Source of the DNA: Nostoc sp. T09
Lineage (GTDB): Bacteria; Cyanobacteriota; Cyanobacteriia; Cyanobacteriales; Nostocaceae
Assembly (NCBI RefSeq): GCF_002154695.1
Contig: NZ_MTAV01000055.1
Location: 1 to 64,000, forward strand
Length of the DNA: 64,000 nt
Direction of reading: 5' to 3'
Below, in pieces: positions 60,300 through 64,000 of the stretch. The notes under the pieces are model-generated. The model was not told the DNA's origin, made no database searches, and was given only the letters and a program-made list of their open reading frames with translations. Position numbers and translations under genes: made by a program. The stretch's first letter is position 1. Each line of letters starts with the position of its first letter.

Positions 60300-62372
60300 T
60301 CACTGTGACAAACCCAGCCTATCTAAAATAAAGGCATATTCAAAAGCTAGTTCGCGCAAGCTTTCATAACGTCCAGATGCACCACTATGTCCTGCACCCA
60401 TATTTGTTTTTAAGAGGAGAATATTATTATCTGTTTTGAGTTCTCTAAGTTTGGCTGTCCACTTAGCTGGCTCCCAATATTTGACGCGAGAATCATTTAA
60501 GCCAGCAGTAATTAGCATATCTGGGTAATCTTTTGCCTCGACGTTATCGTAGGGCGAGTAAGATTTCATGTACTCGTAATAAACTGGATCGTTGGGATCA
60601 CCCCATTCTTCCCATTCCATTGCTGAGAGAGGCAATGAAGTATCCAATATCGTAGTTACTACGTCTACAAAGGGAACATGGGCTACTACTACTTTAAACA
60701 GATCCGGACGCAGATTAATGACTGCTCCCATCAATAAGCCGCCTGCACTACCGCCTGTAATTACTAAGCGATCGCTCGCTGTCCACTTTTCATCTATTAA
60801 ATATTCAGCACAGGCAATAAAATCTGTAAAGGTATTCTTTTTCTGCAAAAATTTGCCATCTTCATACCATTTTCGCCCCATTTCTTCCCCACCACGAATA
60901 TGAGCAATGGCAAACACTACTCCTCTATCTAGCAATGTCAGGCGATTTGATGAAAATGTGGCTGGGTAAGAAGCACCATAAGCGCCGTATCCTGTAAGCA
61001 ACAAGGGATTGTGACCATTTTTTTGTATTCCCTGTTTGTACACAATCGATATAGGAATCTGTGTACCATCTTCAGCGGTAGCCATCAGCCACTCGCTTTG
61101 ATACTGTGTTCTGTCGTAGCCACCAAGCACTTCTGTTTCTTTTTTTAACTCGCGTTCGTGTGTTTCCATTTTGTAATCGAAAACTGATGGCGGAGTAATA
61201 AAAGAGGTGTAATGGAAACGCAGGATGGTAGTATTAAACTCTGGGTTATTGCCTTCATAAAATTCATAGGTAGGCTCTGGAAAATTAATATTACTTTCCT
61301 CACCTGTCGAGAGGTGTTTTACTCTGGCAGTTTCTAAACCACCTTTTCTTTCATAAATTACTAAATGATTGGCAAAAAGACTAATTCCTGATAGCAACAC
61401 ATCTTCTTGATGAGGAATTATAGTCTGCCAATTTTCTTTACTTGGGGAAGCTACCAAGGTTTTGACCAGTTTAAAGTTGGTCGCCCGATCGTTGGTAACA
61501 ATGTAGAAGTAATCGCTGTGATGATCGACATCGTACTCCATACCTGTAGTACGTGGATGAATTAATTTCCAATTGCCTTCAGGATAATTTGCATCTATAT
61601 AGTGAACTTCTGTTGTAATGCTGCTTTTTAAAAGCATCAGAAGATATTGTTCACTGCGGGTTTTATCAACATATAAATGGTAAATTTCATCCAGTTCTTC
61701 ATAAATTAAAATATCACGATCAACAGAAGTACCTAAAGTATGGCGAAATAGCTGGTAAGGACGATTAGTATCATCAATTTTGGTATAAAATATTGTTTTG
61801 TTATCGTTAGCCCAAGCCAGAGAGAAATAGGTATCAGGGATAGTTTCGGTGGATAGTTCAAATGTGGTTAAGTCTAGGAAAAAAAGCGTGTATTGCTCGG
61901 AACCACTAGTATCAACTGAGTAAGCTAAGATTTGATGATTGGGGCTAATAGCAAACACACCCAAGCTGAAAAATTCGTGTCCCTTTGCTAGTTCATTTTC
62001 ATCTAAAAGAACTTCTTCTGGTGCTTCTAAGCTACCTTTTTTGCGGCAATAAATAGGATAATCTTTGCCTTCTTCAGTACGTACATAATAGTAGTATTCG
62101 TCTTTACGGTATGGCACCGATAAGTCGGTTTCTTTAATCCGTGCCAGCATTTCATTATAGAGTTTTGTTTGCAGCGCTTGGGTGTGTGCCATCATCGCTG
62201 CTGTATACGTATTTTCCGCTTCTAAATAGGCACTAACTTGGGGGTTTTCAATATCGCGTAGCCAAAAGTAGTTGTCGATGCGGCGATCGCCTTGCAACTC
62301 CAAAACCTGTGGCTGTTTCTCGGCAACTGGTGGTTTAGTTATATTGTGTAAAAGATTATCCTTATGCATCAT
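60300..62372 (-). CDS. ptrB: oligopeptidase B (S9A)
   Basis: A 690-residue S9 peptidase of the prolyl oligopeptidase/oligopeptidase B type (ATG at 62372 chosen; a TTG three codons upstream is possible). N-terminal beta-propeller (residues about 80-400) with YFWLRDIENPQVSAYLEAEN at the start and EEDxYYYYxR-like strands. The catalytic domain has AHIRGGEEMGRKWYEDGKFL, the nucleophile Ser542 in TGGSAGGLL, Asp in INDSRVKYWEP-like (AGLNDSRVKYWEP) and His in NMGAGHSGASGRYES. The HIRGGGE/EMG motif fits oligopeptidase B, which cuts after basic residues in short peptides. No signal peptide, so cytosolic. It is convergent with the orphan sugar-binding protein. Confidence 0.93.
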   Translation of the reverse strand: MMHKDNLLHNITKPPVAEKQPQVLELQGDRRIDNYFWLRDIENPQVSAYLEAENTYTAAMMAHTQALQTKLYNEMLARIKETDLSVPYRKDEYYYYVRTEEGKDYPIYCRKKGSLEAPEEVLLDENELAKGHEFFSLGVFAISPNHQILAYSVDTSGSEQYTLFFLDLTTFELSTETIPDTYFSLAWANDNKTIFYTKIDDTNRPYQLFRHTLGTSVDRDILIYEELDEIYHLYVDKTRSEQYLLMLLKSSITTEVHYIDANYPEGNWKLIHPRTTGMEYDVDHHSDYFYIVTNDRATNFKLVKTLVASPSKENWQTIIPHQEDVLLSGISLFANHLVIYERKGGLETARVKHLSTGEESNINFPEPTYEFYEGNNPEFNTTILRFHYTSFITPPSVFDYKMETHERELKKETEVLGGYDRTQYQSEWLMATAEDGTQIPISIVYKQGIQKNGHNPLLLTGYGAYGASYPATFSSNRLTLLDRGVVFAIAHIRGGEEMGRKWYEDGKFLQKKNTFTDFIACAEYLIDEKWTASDRLVITGGSAGGLLMGAVINLRPDLFKVVVAHVPFVDVVTTILDTSLPLSAMEWEEWGDPNDPVYYEYMKSYSPYDNVEAKDYPDMLITAGLNDSRVKYWEPAKWTAKLRELKTDNNILLLKTNMGAGHSGASGRYESLRELAFEYAFILDRLGLSQ

Positions 62373-62405
62373 CAATAACAAGTAGCAGTTAGCTACCTAG
62401 TAATC

Positions 62406-63161
62406 TTAGGATGGGCCAGGAATTACAGTTTTGTGGTGTTGTTTTCTCTTTAAAGTACACAAGCCAATTGCTGGGATAAATCCCAGAATAAATGCTGTAA
62501 ATCCTTGCCCATTCCAATACAATATCGAAGTCCGGTTGGCTTCGGGAATAAAATTTTGCAACAGAGAAAGCAGCCAAATTAAAGTACTGATGAAGAAGAA
62601 GCAAATTGCCGGTACAAAATTCCACCACCAAGCATTGGCTGTATATCGCCGCAATACCAGCCATTGGCAAAGTCCGAGCCAAATTCCCGAAATAATGTAT
62701 GAAATAGTAGACAAGCATCCTAAGATCACCATTGCCTCAGAAGATAAAGTTTCGTTAAAGGATGCGGCAATGGACGAAATATAGTTAATCCAGGCTGTAG
62801 AAACGCTGTTGGCAATTAGCCAACCGATGCTAGTAGCTAGCAACCACCACCAACCAGGAATATACGGGCGGAGAACCAACGCTTGATCGGCAGCGAAAAT
62901 TAAGGCAAAGACTACGCTGCTGAAGTAGGTAGCAAAGCTATTCCACATTTGGGGATTTGGAAAAAAAGCGGGTGAGAGGTTATCTAGAAGATTTTCCAAA
63001 GCTATACTGACAAGGCCACCCACAACCCATCCCAGACAGGTCATGAAGGTAAATTTGATCAGGAAACTTTTGGTTTGAGAACGCGGGATCAAAAACTTTC
63101 TGAATTTGGAAGCGTTCTGAGTCGATGCAACGTCAGAGGAAGTATTGGAATCAGCTTGCAT
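62406..63161 (-). CDS. hypothetical membrane protein with internal duplication
   Basis: A 251-residue protein with about six transmembrane helices and no signal peptide. Two halves share the pattern AL/QWLVLRxY...WWW (ADQALVLRPYIPGWWWLLAT and LCQWLVLRRYTANAWWWNFV), indicating an internal duplication. Such proteins with repeated xLVLRxxxxxxWWW are known from cyanobacteria as unnamed membrane families. It starts 112 bp upstream of hemE, divergently. Function unknown. Confidence 0.7.
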   Translation of the reverse strand: MQADSNTSSDVASTQNASKFRKFLIPRSQTKSFLIKFTFMTCLGWVVGGLVSIALENLLDNLSPAFFPNPQMWNSFATYFSSVVFALIFAADQALVLRPYIPGWWWLLATSIGWLIANSVSTAWINYISSIAASFNETLSSEAMVILGCLSTISYIISGIWLGLCQWLVLRRYTANAWWWNFVPAICFFFISTLIWLLSLLQNFIPEANRTSILYWNGQGFTAFILGFIPAIGLCTLKRKQHHKTVIPGPS

Positions 63162-63273
63162 ATGAAGTTAAGTTAAGCAGAGACGTGAGTGAGACCAGAC
63201 TCCTGAAAAAGCGTAATCTCAGAATGATAAGCTAAACAGTGGCATAAAAAAGTGACTTAGGATGAAGTGTTAA

Positions 63274-64000
63274 ATGGGTGTTTCCTCAACAGCTCCTAGA
63301 CTCCTGAGAGCAGCTCGTGGTGAAGTAGTAGACCGTCCCCCCGTATGGATGATGCGACAAGCGGGAAGGTATATGAAGGCATATCGAGATTTAAGGGAGA
63401 AGTATCCTTCTTTCCGCGATCGCTCAGAAATTCCCGAAGTAGCGATTGAGGTTTCCTTACAGCCTTGGAGAGCCTTTCAACCAGATGGGGTGATTTTATT
63501 TTCCGACATTGTAACGCCATTGCCTGGTTTAGGCATTGACATGGACATTGCGGAAGGTAAAGGGCCAATTATTCACTCGCCCATTCGCACTCAAGAACAA
63601 GTTGATAACCTGCGTCCCTTCGATCCCGAAGCATCCCTGCCATTTATCAAAACCATATTGCAGGCGTTGCGTCAAGAGGTAGGGAATCAATCAACGGTGT
63701 TAGGCTTTGTCGGTGCGCCGTGGACATTGGCTGCTTATGCAGTAGAAGGAAAAGGTTCTAAAACCTACTCCATCATCAAGAATATGGCGTTTTCTGACCC
63801 GACAATTCTGCATCAATTTTTAGGGAAATTAGCAGATGCGATCGCCGTTTACGCACGCTACCAAATTGACTGTGGTGCTCAAGTTGTGCAAATGTTCGAC
63901 TCTTGGGCAGGTCAATTGAGTCCTCAAGATTATGACACCTTTGCTTTGCCATATCAGCAACGGGTTTTTGAGCAAGTCAAGCAAACCCATCCTGACACAC
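63274..64000 (+). CDS. hemE: uroporphyrinogen decarboxylase, 5' part
   Basis: The first 242 codons of HemE, cut by the window end. It begins [20 protein letters not shown] and has the family signatures [12 protein letters not shown] (substrate-binding Arg and the RQAGRY motif), [18 protein letters not shown] with the catalytic Asp, [19 protein letters not shown] and [12 protein letters not shown]. HemE decarboxylates uroporphyrinogen III to coproporphyrinogen III, needed for heme, chlorophyll and bilins. The ATG at 63274 is preceded by GGATGAAG at 63260. No frameshift is visible to the end of the window. Confidence 0.96.
   Translation, partial: MGVSSTAPRLLRAARGEVVDRPPVWMMRQAGRYMKAYRDLREKYPSFRDRSEIPEVAIEVSLQPWRAFQPDGVILFSDIVTPLPGLGIDMDIAEGKGPIIHSPIRTQEQVDNLRPFDPEASLPFIKTILQALRQEVGNQSTVLGFVGAPWTLAAYAVEGKGSKTYSIIKNMAFSDPTILHQFLGKLADAIAVYARYQIDCGAQVVQMFDSWAGQLSPQDYDTFALPYQQRVFEQVKQTHPDT

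Noticed and set aside
1-64000. tRNA, rRNA or riboswitch genes
   Set aside because: No T-loop/anticodon arrangement, 16S/23S motif or known aptamer signature was recognised by eye; a covariance-model scan (Infernal, tRNAscan-SE) would be decisive.

Overview
The window looks like chromosomal DNA of a filamentous, probably heterocyst-forming cyanobacterium (Nostocales). Four things point there: the octamer GCGATCGC (HIP1) recurs throughout; dnaE is split and ends in a 102-residue N-intein; sucrose-phosphate synthase has the two-domain cyanobacterial form; and the intergenic spaces are full of short tandem and palindromic repeats. No rRNA, tRNA or CRISPR array was seen. The final gene (hemE) runs off the right edge.

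Layout. 0-7.4 kb: an FG-GAP repeat protein, a secreted S9 peptidase, a repeat-rich spacer, then a tight three-gene unit encoding an EACC1-like protein, a caspase-like protease with a coiled-coil tail, and a two-helix membrane protein carrying a related coiled coil. A DUF6888/DUF6887-like pair follows. 7.5-16.9 kb: an accessory zone with a GNAT, a DUF433/DUF5615 toxin-antitoxin pair, three Uma2 nucleases, a STAND NTPase with TPRs and a CHASE4 histidine kinase. 17-30.6 kb: a remarkable concentration of non-haem-iron proteins: an acyl-ACP-desaturase-like diiron protein, an Mpo1-like protein, two KshA-like Rieske oxygenases, a ferritin-like diiron protein, an AurF-like diiron protein and a [2Fe-2S] ferredoxin. 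They are interspersed with a cis-prenyltransferase, a SulP transporter and an alpha/beta hydrolase. 30.6-39 kb: a PIN-domain protein, a Rieske remnant, an MsbA-like ABC exporter, an LpxB-related glycosyltransferase and sucrose-phosphate synthase. 39-48 kb: an ISAs1 insertion with target duplication, a YbjN/CHAT-TPR pair and a group II intron with its reverse transcriptase. 48-64 kb: CheB and a Crp-family regulator sharing a paired operator-like sequence, split dnaE, an SLC1-type symporter, ClpS and DUF2103, a GT4 glycosyltransferase, a sugar-binding lipoprotein, an oligopeptidase B and hemE.

How the genes may work together. Two groups stand out. (1) EACC1, caspase and coiled-coil membrane protein (4.18-6.80 kb) look like a compact conflict or programmed-death module in which protease and membrane partner meet through the shared coiled coil. 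(2) The Rieske/diiron/ferredoxin group (20.7-30.6 kb) looks like an oxidative pathway acting on a hydrophobic substrate: the ferredoxin could feed the Rieske oxygenases, and two gene pairs in it overlap by exactly 14 nt. The substrate cannot be read from sequence. Decayed relatives of both groups (a Rieske N-terminus at 32.4 kb, a caspase core at 55.9 kb) and a broken RelE-type toxin between 87-bp direct repeats show active turnover. All functions are inferred from motifs read by eye; no database search was run.
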